Below, piece after piece: positions 33,068 to 40,930 of a stretch of 64,000 nt of DNA; within the stretch, counting starts at the first letter, position 1; the number at the start of each line of letters is the position of its first letter. The notes beneath the pieces were generated by a model. It did not search any database and was not told where the DNA came from. It saw only the letters and a list, made by a program, of their open reading frames with translations. The stretch is from Halobacillus sp. Marseille-P3879. GTDB lineage: Bacteria; Bacillota; Bacilli; Bacillales; Halobacillaceae. Where the stretch lies: assembly GCF_900240285.1 (NCBI RefSeq), contig NZ_OESS01000002.1:186001-250000 (forward strand), given 5' to 3'. A program made the translations under genes and the position numbers.

Positions 33068-34561
33068 ATGGACAAAAAAGATCATCATTTAATGTCGCCT
33101 GATCTTATGCCGATTCCTCATCGTGAGAAAAAAATCAGTACTCTTGGTTTTTCATTTATGTGGGTAGGGATGGCCGTGGTCTTAGCCGCTTTTGCTATTG
33201 GAGGTGCGGGGGTTCAGTCAATATCACTTATGGCAGTCATTCTCGGGACTTTGCTTGGAACTATACTTATTGGATTAGCTATTACTATGACGGCCGATAT
33301 TGGTATCGAGCATGGGATCTCATTCCCTGTTTATATGAGGGCACCGTTTGGAACATTAGGAACCCATTTTCCTTCCGTTGTCAGAGGGGTAGCTGCGTCG
33401 ATGTGGTTCGGGATTAATACTTATTTTGGCTCAACCGCCATGAACGGGATTTTGAACATTTCTTTTGGTTTTGACAGCTGGATTACGTGTTACATCATTT
33501 TCGCACTTTTTCAATTGTTAAATACAGCGATGGGGATTAAAGCTGTAGAAAAATTTGCTGACCTTGCGGCTCCAGTTATCATTTTAATAGGGATCTGGAT
33601 GTACTATACGTTATCAAACAGCGCTGCTGAAGGTGGAAGAGATATTTGGTCGTGGGTGGAGAGCCCGGTAACAGGTGGAGCGGCGATTACTGCCTTTGTC
33701 GTTGTTGTGGTTGGTAACATGGGGTTTTGGGCGACGCTGGCGGCTGATGTCTCTTCTATATCCCGGTTTATTAAAGCTCCCAAGTTTGAAAGAAACTGGT
33801 TTAAACGAAACAAAGGAGCAATGGTAGGCAGTTTAATCGCATTACCCTTGACCCAGACGTTTATTGTAGTGCTTGGTGCTGTTTCTTATATTGCTGTTTC
33901 CAATTATGATCCCGTGGTTGCGTTACAAGAATCGGCAAGCGGCTTAGTGTTAGGCATCCTGCTGTTGATGATCGTGTTAGCTCAATGGTCGACTAACGTT
34001 TCTGCAAACATTGTCCCCGCAGCTACGATATTCTCAAATGTAGGTGGACCGAAGCTTCCATTTTGGGCAGGAGTATTTATCGCTGGTTTAGTAGGTACGG
34101 TAATTCAACCCTGGAGTGTATTTAATTTCCTCATACCTGTGTTGTTAGTTGCTGCTGCAATTCTGTCTGTTATCGTTGGTATAATCTATGCAGATTATTA
34201 CTTGTTAAGAAAAAGGAGAATGAATGTCCATGATTTATATAAAAATGATGGGCAGTTCTCATACAGTGGGGGAGTAAACTGGGCTGGAATCATTTCCTGG
34301 GTAATAGGAAGTGTAGCAGCCTACACGTTTAGCAATTACTCATTTTTCGTAGGATTTGTCGTAGGTGCTCTAAGCTATTATGTCTTAGCAAAATACTGGT
34401 ATTTTAAGAAATATGAGCAAGCAGAAATTGAAAATCCGAGTGATGAAAAATATCTAGGTATTACTGTTGGTCGTGACTGGGAAATAGGGCAAGGGTTTGT
34501 AGAGGAGCGACTAGGTCAAAAAACAGGGACAGACGAAGTGCCGAAAAAAATTGATGCTTAA
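33068..34561 (+). CDS. NCS1-family nucleobase permease (uracil/thymine/allantoin type)
   Basis: 497 residues, about 12 membrane helices. NCS1 text: MWVGMAVVLAAFAIGGAGV near the N-terminus, FPVYMRAPFGTLGTHFPSVVRG, and helix-10-type LAQWSTNVSANIVPAATIFSN. Na+- or H+-coupled uptake of a nucleobase or hydantoin; the cluster makes uracil or dihydrouracil the best guess. ATG 33068 with AGGAGG upstream. C-terminal tail of about 45 residues is charged and cytosolic. Confidence 0.9.
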   Translation: MDKKDHHLMSPDLMPIPHREKKISTLGFSFMWVGMAVVLAAFAIGGAGVQSISLMAVILGTLLGTILIGLAITMTADIGIEHGISFPVYMRAPFGTLGTHFPSVVRGVAASMWFGINTYFGSTAMNGILNISFGFDSWITCYIIFALFQLLNTAMGIKAVEKFADLAAPVIILIGIWMYYTLSNSAAEGGRDIWSWVESPVTGGAAITAFVVVVVGNMGFWATLAADVSSISRFIKAPKFERNWFKRNKGAMVGSLIALPLTQTFIVVLGAVSYIAVSNYDPVVALQESASGLVLGILLLMIVLAQWSTNVSANIVPAATIFSNVGGPKLPFWAGVFIAGLVGTVIQPWSVFNFLIPVLLVAAAILSVIVGIIYADYYLLRKRRMNVHDLYKNDGQFSYSGGVNWAGIISWVIGSVAAYTFSNYSFFVGFVVGALSYYVLAKYWYFKKYEQAEIENPSDEKYLGITVGRDWEIGQGFVEERLGQKTGTDEVPKKIDA

Positions 34562-34580
34562 CGTATTAGGAGGGGGATTT

Positions 34581-34811
34581 ATGTCATCTCATCGTGAGTT
34601 TGAGTTAGAAAAAGAGAAAATTGATTTTCTCCTTGAACAAGATTACGTTATCTCGGGTGTTACAGAAAACTTAAGTGGATCGTTTCTGGAATTTAGTTAT
34701 GAAGGCCATGATCCTGCTAAAGATGAAAAACAACGACTTCATGTTCTGCACCCAGACACGCGTAAATATTTCTCTACTATATTGTTACAGCAGCAAAAAC
34801 AACAGAAATAG
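34581..34811 (+). CDS. Small protein of unknown function in the pyrimidine-degradation operon
   Basis: 76 residues, soluble, no known motif: acidic/basic N-terminus (EFELEKEKIDFLLEQDYVIS), a beta-like core (SGSFLEFSYEGHD) and a Gln-rich end (LLQQQKQQK). ATG 34581 has a near-perfect AGGAGGGGG 6 bases upstream and starts 19 bases after the permease stop, so translation is almost certain. Not recognised; it could be an accessory to the permease or a regulator. The last gene before a dispersed repeat. Confidence 0.8.
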   Translation: MSSHREFELEKEKIDFLLEQDYVISGVTENLSGSFLEFSYEGHDPAKDEKQRLHVLHPDTRKYFSTILLQQQKQQK

Positions 34812-34822
34812 AAATGAGGTTG

Positions 34823-35045
34823 AAACAAAACTGAATAAAACTAAAATAATCCGAACGATTTTGTTGAAATCAGTTCGGATTATTTATGAACCAGGAAAGG
34901 ATTTTTACCCTTGCTCCGTCTAAACACTTCGCTTTTCATCAGCATGAGCTTAGATTTCTCGAAAAGCAAAGAACGTTTTCCTACTAGAGGTTTGATCCCG
35001 CTGTTCCCACAGGGATCTTAAGGATTTTGACTACACTGATGCGTT
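34823..35045 (+). repeat. Dispersed intergenic repeat (copy B)
   Basis: Begins with AAAACTGAATAAA and a 13-bp hairpin (34844-34856 with 34873-34885) then continues through a variable middle (CTCCGTC, CTTCGCTTTT, GAAAAGCAAAGA) to CTGTTCCCACAGG and TTTGACTAC. The same order of blocks occurs at 61505-61735. It fills most of the 370 bases between the 76-residue gene and the pucR-type gene; the rest (35046-35180) is AT-rich with no gene. Confidence 0.8.
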
Positions 35046-35180
35046 TATATGATTTAATTTTTACTGTACCATCATTACTTTACTTATAACTTATTCTCAT
35101 TTCTATTTAGTTAGAAAAGCAGTTGATCTTCCATAGATTTTTTAATGAACTTATAGTACCTTTGAATAAGGGGTCGTTCT

Positions 35181-36758
35181 ATGGAAACTCACTTTGCTTT
35201 TTCGGTTAAAGCTATTCTTGGAAGGGATCATTTTAAGTGTGCCTCGGTAGTAGCTGGTCACAAAGGGTTGAAGCGTCTTGTCAAATGGGTTCATGTCTTT
35301 GAAATAACAGAAGTGAGAGAAAACTTAAAAGGCGGAGAACTAGTGCTATCAACAGGATTCGGCTGGAAGGAAGATAATAATTTATTTATATCGTTATTAG
35401 AACAGTTGATTCAGCGCAATGTTTCTGGTCTTTGTATTGAACTTGGCAGCTTTATTGATACTATTCCTGAGGAAGCTGTCGAACTGGCCAATCGTCATCA
35501 CTTTCCGATCATTACGTTTAATAAAGAAGTTTCGTTTGTAGAAATCACCCAAGATATCCATGCTGATTTGATTAATCAACAATATGAATTAATTTCTAAC
35601 CTGGAAGACTACTCTCAACGACTAAACAAAAAACTCCTCTCAATTGATAACTCTTTTGAAATTCTTAAGTATTTACAGCAATATTTAGGTTGTCAACTCG
35701 TTTATATGGCGAAAGACGAACAAGTTATTATGATTCCTGCCGTTAACGAGATTGAAAAAGAAAAGCTGTTGTCCTGCCTCAACCACTCTTCATGTATGAA
35801 AGTCATAAGTCAGCCTGTCTATGTATTTGAAAGACGGTTTGCTACTGTTCACCTGCTTACAAAAAGCCGTGATTTCGGTGAATTCGAGTCTCTACTATTA
35901 GATCGGACAGCCACCGCGCTGGCTCAATACTTATTACGAGAGCTCTATACGGAAGAAAAACGAAAAGCTGAAGAAACCGAATGGATGCTTGAATGGCTCC
36001 AGGGTGTACATACTAAAGAAGAAATCAATGAACATTTAACTATTTATAAAATAAATGATGACATTTCAGGAGCTATTGTACTCATTGTCAAATTGCAGGA
36101 AAATCATCATTTAAACACAGATATTACCTATCTAAACATGATGATACAAAATATTTTTGATCAGAATGGTTACTTTGTGTTTCCTGTGGAAAAACGTCAC
36201 TTACTAACGTTTGTGCTGTTAAATAAAGAAGGGGAAGATGATTGGAAGCACCGTACGGCTAAAGGAATCGAACGAATGAAAAAAATCCTGAAAGAATCTA
36301 ATGGAGCAACATTTCAAATTGCTGGAGGCAAGTATGTCAGGAAATTAGATCATGTGGATGAAAGTTTTAAAACTGCTCAGGAGACGTTATCCATTCAAGG
36401 CAAAATGCCAGCCGGAGATGCTAAACATTTTTATGAAGATATGCATATGTACAGGCTTATTTCCCTTGTACATAAACATAGTAATTTACAAAGCCTCATT
36501 AAAGAATACCTCGATCCGATTCTTGAATATGATCAAAAACACAACACAAATTTACTTCAAACCCTGAAGGTTTATTTAGCTTGTAATGGCTCTAAGAAAG
36601 AGACGGCTAAGAAGATTTTTGTCGTCCGGCAAACTTTATATCATCGGCTTGAAAAGCTTGAGCAGCTGTTGGGAAAAGATTTTATGGAGGCGGAAAAAAG
36701 ACAGGTCATTGAGTTTTCAATCCTTGCCCATGAATATCAGCAAACCATATTAAATTAA
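35181..36758 (+). CDS. PucR-family transcriptional regulator
   Basis: 525 residues. N-terminal PucR sensor domain (about 7-130, GLKRLVKWVHVFEITEVRENLKGGE-type text with GGELVLSTGFGW), a central GGDEF-like/CdaR domain (about 260-400) and a C-terminal HTH_30 (about 455-515, LACNGSKKETAKKIFVVRQTLYHRLEKL). PucR proteins activate purine or nitrogen-source catabolic operons. Lying between the two halves of the pyrimidine-degradation island, it is the obvious pathway regulator. ATG 35181 follows AAGGGG. Own terminator. Confidence 0.88.
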   Translation: METHFAFSVKAILGRDHFKCASVVAGHKGLKRLVKWVHVFEITEVRENLKGGELVLSTGFGWKEDNNLFISLLEQLIQRNVSGLCIELGSFIDTIPEEAVELANRHHFPIITFNKEVSFVEITQDIHADLINQQYELISNLEDYSQRLNKKLLSIDNSFEILKYLQQYLGCQLVYMAKDEQVIMIPAVNEIEKEKLLSCLNHSSCMKVISQPVYVFERRFATVHLLTKSRDFGEFESLLLDRTATALAQYLLRELYTEEKRKAEETEWMLEWLQGVHTKEEINEHLTIYKINDDISGAIVLIVKLQENHHLNTDITYLNMMIQNIFDQNGYFVFPVEKRHLLTFVLLNKEGEDDWKHRTAKGIERMKKILKESNGATFQIAGGKYVRKLDHVDESFKTAQETLSIQGKMPAGDAKHFYEDMHMYRLISLVHKHSNLQSLIKEYLDPILEYDQKHNTNLLQTLKVYLACNGSKKETAKKIFVVRQTLYHRLEKLEQLLGKDFMEAEKRQVIEFSILAHEYQQTILN

Positions 36759-36767
36759 CCGCAAAAG

Positions 36768-36793
36768 GTCTGTCTCTTAAGACAGGCTTTTTT
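36768..36793 (+). terminator. Intrinsic terminator after the pucR-type gene
   Basis: GTCTGTC (36768-36774) with GACAGGC (36781-36787, one G-T), T-run to 36793. Confidence 0.75.
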
Positions 36794-37028
36794 ATATTTA
36801 AAAAAGGTTTAACTTTATTAAAAGGTCAGGGTATAAGAAAACTTTCGACTTCTGCGATTGGACAAGCAGTAAGCGAGGTTTTTCTAATATGGAATTTATT
36901 TGTAGGCAAAGTGTGAATGTTCACGGTGAACTCTTTTACAGAATGTCTAATGAAACCTAGTTAATAATATTAGATAATTAAGATAATTCTTACAATTGAG
37001 CACTATCATGATTGAGGAGGGAGATCCA

Positions 37029-38369
37029 TTGACAAGAGCTGAAGTAACTCAAGATATGCTTACAAAGGACGAAAAGTTTGTATGGCATTCCATGAAACCC
37101 TACAATCCGGAGGCGACCATGGTGGCTAAAAGTGCAAAAGGATCCTGGATCACGGATATTAACGGCAGAAAATTCTTAGATGCAATGTCGGGTTTGTGGT
37201 GTGTGAATGTTGGCTATGGAAGAGAGGAATTAGCAGAAGCAGCTTATGAACAATTAAAGCAATTGTCTTATATGCCTTTAACCCAAAGTCATGAGTCAGC
37301 GGTCAAACTTGGAGAGAAAGTAAACGAGTTATTAGGCGGAGGATATGTTGTTTTTTTCTCAAATAGTGGATCAGAAGCTAATGAAGCTGCTTTTAAAATT
37401 GCCAGACAGTATCATCAACAAAATGGAGACACTCATCGTTATAAATTTATTTCAAGGTACCGTGCTTATCACGGCAATTCCATGGGATCACTTGCAGCAA
37501 CCGGACAGGCTGAACGCAAGTATAAATATGAACCTTTAAGCCCGGGCTTTCTTCACGTGTCTCCACCTGATTTATATAGGAATGAGCATAGTGAAAAGGA
37601 TCGTTGGGGAGCCGAGCCGATTGATCAAGTTATGACCTGGGAGATGAGCGACACAGTTGCAGGTATGATCATGGAACCAATTATTACAGGAGGCGGTGTC
37701 ATTGTGCCTCCAGAAGAGTATATGGCTGAGGTCAAAGCGATTTGTGAACGGCACGGAGCCCTTCTTATTTCTGATGAAGTAATCTGCGGTTTCGGGAGAA
37801 CAGGGAAACCGTTCGGGTTTATGAACTATGGGGTTAAGCCGGACATCGTCACGATGGCAAAGGGGATTACGAGCGCGTATTTACCACTATCAGTTACTGC
37901 TGTAAAAAGGGAAATATATGAGGCCTTCAGCGGCAGTGATCAGTACGAATTCTTCAGACATATTAATACATTTGGGGGAAATCCGGCAGCTTGTGCACTA
38001 GCACTAAAGAACATTGAGATACTGGAAAAAGAAAATCTTTTTGAACGAGCCAATCAAGTAGGAGACCAGATAAGACAAGAGTTACATGACCGCTTGCAAA
38101 ATCACGGTTATGTAGGAGACATCAGAGGAAAGGGACTGCTGGTGGGGATCGAGTTAGTAGAAGATAAAGGTACAAAAACCCCACTGGATACCCCGAAAGT
38201 AAACGAAGTTATTACCTATTGTAAAAACAAAGGCATTCTTATTGGGAAAAACGGAGTAACAGTGGAAGGGTATAACAACGTTCTTACTCTCGCTCCGCCT
38301 TTATCAATAGAGGAAGAGGACGTAGTGTTTTTAGTGAATACTATAGTGGACGCTCTTCATCAAATGTAG
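37029..38369 (+). CDS. Class III omega-amino acid:pyruvate aminotransferase (beta-alanine type)
   Basis: 446 residues. PLP fold type I, class III: substrate/cofactor text FFSNSGSEANEAAFKIARQY (about 112-131), RYRAYHGNSMGS, ISDEVICGFGRTGK and the Schiff-base Lys in VTMAKGITSAYLPL (about 279). Would convert beta-alanine (and beta-aminoisobutyrate) to malonate (or methylmalonate) semialdehyde, the substrate of MmsA at 26.1 kb. TTG 37029 is chosen as start because GAGGAGGGAG lies 5-7 bases upstream; the earlier in-frame start at 36996 has none. Function inferred from cluster; taurine or GABA transaminases look alike. Confidence 0.88.
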   Translation: MTRAEVTQDMLTKDEKFVWHSMKPYNPEATMVAKSAKGSWITDINGRKFLDAMSGLWCVNVGYGREELAEAAYEQLKQLSYMPLTQSHESAVKLGEKVNELLGGGYVVFFSNSGSEANEAAFKIARQYHQQNGDTHRYKFISRYRAYHGNSMGSLAATGQAERKYKYEPLSPGFLHVSPPDLYRNEHSEKDRWGAEPIDQVMTWEMSDTVAGMIMEPIITGGGVIVPPEEYMAEVKAICERHGALLISDEVICGFGRTGKPFGFMNYGVKPDIVTMAKGITSAYLPLSVTAVKREIYEAFSGSDQYEFFRHINTFGGNPAACALALKNIEILEKENLFERANQVGDQIRQELHDRLQNHGYVGDIRGKGLLVGIELVEDKGTKTPLDTPKVNEVITYCKNKGILIGKNGVTVEGYNNVLTLAPPLSIEEEDVVFLVNTIVDALHQM

Positions 38370-38408
38370 AGTGTGGTGAAAAGTACGTTTAAACTCATTT
38401 TAGACAAT

Positions 38409-38450
38409 AAATAATCCGAACTGATTGCAATAGAATCGTTCGGATTATTT
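38409..38450. repeat. Hairpin unit of the dispersed repeat, inverted (copy D)
   Basis: AAATAATCCGAAC / GTTCGGATTATTT, 13 bp (38409-38421 with 38438-38450). Read on the minus strand it matches the hairpin of copies B and C, including the flanking AAAACTGAATAAA (38455-38467 complement). The rest of the repeat is absent. It could terminate the aminotransferase transcript. Confidence 0.75.
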
Positions 38451-38661
38451 TATGCTTTATTCAGTTTTTTCCATCCCTGCTGCATTCGTAATACAGCGTC
38501 CCCCAAAATTCGTCTAGATAAGCATTCGTTTATGGTTACATATAGTTTTGAACGCGCGTATATTTTATTACCCATGGTTGTTTCACTTCCTTTGTAATAG
38601 GAAATAATTTATAGTAATATCATGACTGAATTTTTGGAGATTTTAAAGGGGGAAGCAGTAC

Positions 38662-39882
38662 GTGATCATTGCGATCATATTTCTAATTTTCGTTTCACTA
38701 TTTTTCTCAGGAAGTGAAACCGCATTGACGGCTACCAATAAGATGAGGCTGCAAACTAAAGCTGGACAAGGAGATAAAAAGTCCGAGAAGCTGTTAGATT
38801 TAGTCTCGAAGCCCAGCGAATTTATAACGACCATCCTTATTGGAAACAATATTGCTAATATTTTACTGCCGACTTTAGTAACAACGCTGGCTATTCAATA
38901 TGGTTTTAGCGTTGGACTGGCTTCGGCGATATTGACCATAGTAATTATCATTTTCGCTGAAGTTATCCCGAAGTCTGTAGCTGCTGCGTTTCCTGATCGA
39001 ATCGCTAATATAGTTTATCCCGTTATCCGCTTTTTCGTCATCGTCTTTAAGCCGGTTACGATTGTTTTAAATTGGCTCACGGGAGCAATTACTAAAGTAC
39101 TTTCAAAAAATCAGGAGGAAGATGTATCCGTATCTAAAGAGGAATTACGTACAATGGTAGATATTGCGAATTCTGAAGGTACATTCGATCAAACGGAATC
39201 TTACCGCATCAAAGGAGCGCTTGATTTTTATAATCTGAATGTAAAAGATGTGATGAAAACGCCCCGGGTGGAAATTGTAGCTCTGCCTGTCACAGCTGCT
39301 TTTGAAGATGTCAGAGAAGTTGTCATCAATAACCCGTTTACAAGATACCCGGTTTATAACGATGATATTGATGACATTGTCGCTGTTTTTCACTCAAAAT
39401 ATTTACTTTCCTGGTCCACAAGTGAAGACAAGTCATTTAAAGATTTTATTGACTTTGATCCGTTGGTCGTCTACGAATTCCACACCATAGAGTGGGTATT
39501 CCGCAAAATGACCAAAGAGCGAAAGCACCTGGCTATTGTTTTAGATGAATATGGCGGAACAGAGGGAATTCTTACCCATGAAGATATCATTGAATCCATG
39601 ATTGGGTTGGAAATTGAAGATGAAATGGACTTAGAAACGGATTCATTAGTAGAGAAGCTGACAGAAACGGAAATCATCTGTGACGGTAAAATTACCCTGC
39701 GAAGATTAAATTCAATTTTTAACACTAAAATTCCAGAAGATGAAGATGTTCTAGCTGGTTACCTGTTAAAAGAATGTAACGATTTTCTTGAAGAAGGAGA
39801 AGTGTTAGAACGTCTCAACCTCACATTTAAAGTGTTGGAGATTGAAGGCCGTATGATTCGCAAGGTGCAGATAATTAAATAA
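38662..39882 (+). CDS. DUF21/CBS/CorC-domain membrane protein (hemolysin C / CNNM family)
   Basis: 406 residues. Four hydrophobic segments in the N-terminal DUF21 domain (SGSETALTATNKMRLQT near residue 14), a CBS pair (about 190-310, MKTPRVEIVALPV, LDEYGGTEGILTHEDIIE) and a C-terminal CorC_HlyC domain. Family members are implicated in Mg2+/Co2+ export or toxic-metal resistance. GTG 38662 follows AAAGGGGG. Single gene. Confidence 0.88.
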   Translation: MIIAIIFLIFVSLFFSGSETALTATNKMRLQTKAGQGDKKSEKLLDLVSKPSEFITTILIGNNIANILLPTLVTTLAIQYGFSVGLASAILTIVIIIFAEVIPKSVAAAFPDRIANIVYPVIRFFVIVFKPVTIVLNWLTGAITKVLSKNQEEDVSVSKEELRTMVDIANSEGTFDQTESYRIKGALDFYNLNVKDVMKTPRVEIVALPVTAAFEDVREVVINNPFTRYPVYNDDIDDIVAVFHSKYLLSWSTSEDKSFKDFIDFDPLVVYEFHTIEWVFRKMTKERKHLAIVLDEYGGTEGILTHEDIIESMIGLEIEDEMDLETDSLVEKLTETEIICDGKITLRRLNSIFNTKIPEDEDVLAGYLLKECNDFLEEGEVLERLNLTFKVLEIEGRMIRKVQIIK

Positions 39883-39956
39883 AGGACGAATAGAAAGGTA
39901 TTGTGTGAGACGATGCTTTTCTATTTACATAGAAAAATTGAGAAGGAGAGGATTGT

Positions 39957-40298
39957 TTGATTAACTACCATAATCGTAAGTTTGTATCAGTGGATAATTC
40001 TGCCGGGGGCGAAGTTTCTTCTCATACTTATTTTCACTATTATCAGGAGGAAAATATCTTATATGCAGATTATGAAGGGGGCGATATTGTAAAAGGTAAG
40101 CTGATCGGGATTGTGCATGGAGATGGTTCACTTGAGTTTCGATATAATCATGTGAATCGAAACAATGAAATAAGAGGCGGACAGTGTAAATCCATTCCAG
40201 TGATAGCGGAGGATGGAAGGATTGAACTGTATGAAAAATGGCAATGGCTGGATCAAGAAGAAACGAGCGGAGAATCAATTATAAAAGAAGTTAAGTAG
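39957..40298 (+). CDS. Conserved small beta-rich protein, unknown function
   Basis: 113 residues with lipocalin-like beta text: [37 protein letters not shown] and [10 protein letters not shown]. Members of this family are often labelled n-acetylglutamate synthase in databases, which the size does not support. TTG 39957 is the start, with AAGGAGAGG 5-6 bases upstream. Terminator follows. Confidence 0.75.
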   Translation: MINYHNRKFVSVDNSAGGEVSSHTYFHYYQEENILYADYEGGDIVKGKLIGIVHGDGSLEFRYNHVNRNNEIRGGQCKSIPVIAEDGRIELYEKWQWLDQEETSGESIIKEVK

Positions 40299-40304
40299 TA
40301 GTAT

Positions 40305-40331
40305 GGCGCTTGAACACCAAGCGTCTTTTTT
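40305..40331 (+). terminator. Intrinsic terminator
   Basis: GGCGCTTG (40305-40312) pairs with CAAGCGTC (40318-40325), one G-T, then a T-run. Just after the stop at 40298. Confidence 0.8.
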
Positions 40332-40510
40332 GTGTGCTTGGAAATTATAAAGTTCTAAGCTGCGAATTGACTTCCTTTTTCAGCAACATACGGCTCAAGC
40401 GCTCAGACACTCGCGATATAAGCAGCCTGCTGAAGGGAAAGCCCCTCCTCCGGCCGTTATATTTATACGTGTCGTGTCCACCAGGGTGCCTGCGCCTTTG
40501 GTCTGCATAA
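40332..40510 (+). repeat. Dispersed intergenic repeat, second family (copy E1)
   Basis: About 180 bases starting right after a terminator T-run. Shared with 52196-52380 in the same orientation: GAAATTATAAA, AAGCGC-CAGACA-CTCGC-type block, GAAGGG, CCTCCGGCCGTT, and CGTGTCGTGTC followed by ACCA, GTGC, TGC and CCTTTG. No coding potential seen. Confidence 0.8.
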
Positions 40511-40517
40511 CTCCGGG

Positions 40518-40546
40518 TTTACAATTTAATAGGTGTGTTTTATAAT
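40518..40546 (+). promoter_or_regulatory. Sigma-A promoter of the rpsN operon
   Basis: TTTACA (40518-40523), 17-base spacer, TATAAT (40541-40546). The first Zur box starts 5 bases after the -10. Confidence 0.75.
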
Positions 40547-40550
40547 ACAT

Positions 40551-40571
40551 AAAACGTAATGGTTACTATTT
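40551..40571 (+). promoter_or_regulatory. Zur box 1
   Basis: Imperfect palindrome around CGTAATGGTTAC, close to the Bacillus Zur consensus TCGTAATNATTACGA, lying over the expected transcription start. Confidence 0.75.
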
Positions 40572-40604
40572 AAATGTAGTTGCGCTTTTTTTATTGTTCA
40601 TTTT

Positions 40605-40625
40605 AAATCGTAATGATTACTTTTA
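40605..40625 (+). promoter_or_regulatory. Zur box 2
   Basis: AAATCGTAATGATTAC core, a better match to the Zur palindrome than box 1, ending one base before the ribosome site AAAGGAGG. Two boxes would give tight zinc-dependent repression. Confidence 0.8.
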
Positions 40626-40644
40626 AAAGGAGGAAGTAATAATC

Positions 40645-40914
40645 ATGGCTAAAAAATCAAAGATTGCTAAAGAAAAGAAACGTCAGGAAATAGTAGCGAA
40701 GTATGCTGAATTGAGAAGAGAACTAAAGGCGAAAGGTGATTATGAGGCTCTGCGTAAACTGCCGCGTGATTCTTCACCAACCCGGTTAAAAGGACGGTGT
40801 GAAGTAACAGGCAGACCTCGTGGATATATGAGGAAATTTAAGATGTCACGAATTGCTTTTAGAGATTATGCCCATAAAGGCCAGATTCCTGGTGTGAAGA
40901 AATCAAGCTGGTAG
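40645..40914 (+). CDS. rpsN: Zinc-independent ribosomal protein S14 (C-minus paralogue)
   Basis: 89 residues with the S14 pattern [19 protein letters not shown] and [22 protein letters not shown]. The zinc-binding CxxC pairs of the short C-plus S14 are absent (only one Cys), and the length is that of the C-minus form (B. subtilis RpsNB/YhzA). Under zinc starvation this form replaces the zinc protein in the 30S subunit and frees zinc. The two Zur boxes upstream agree. ATG 40645 with AAAGGAGG. Confidence 0.95.
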   Translation: MAKKSKIAKEKKRQEIVAKYAELRRELKAKGDYEALRKLPRDSSPTRLKGRCEVTGRPRGYMRKFKMSRIAFRDYAHKGQIPGVKKSSW

Positions 40915-40930
40915 GTTAGGAGAAGATCCT

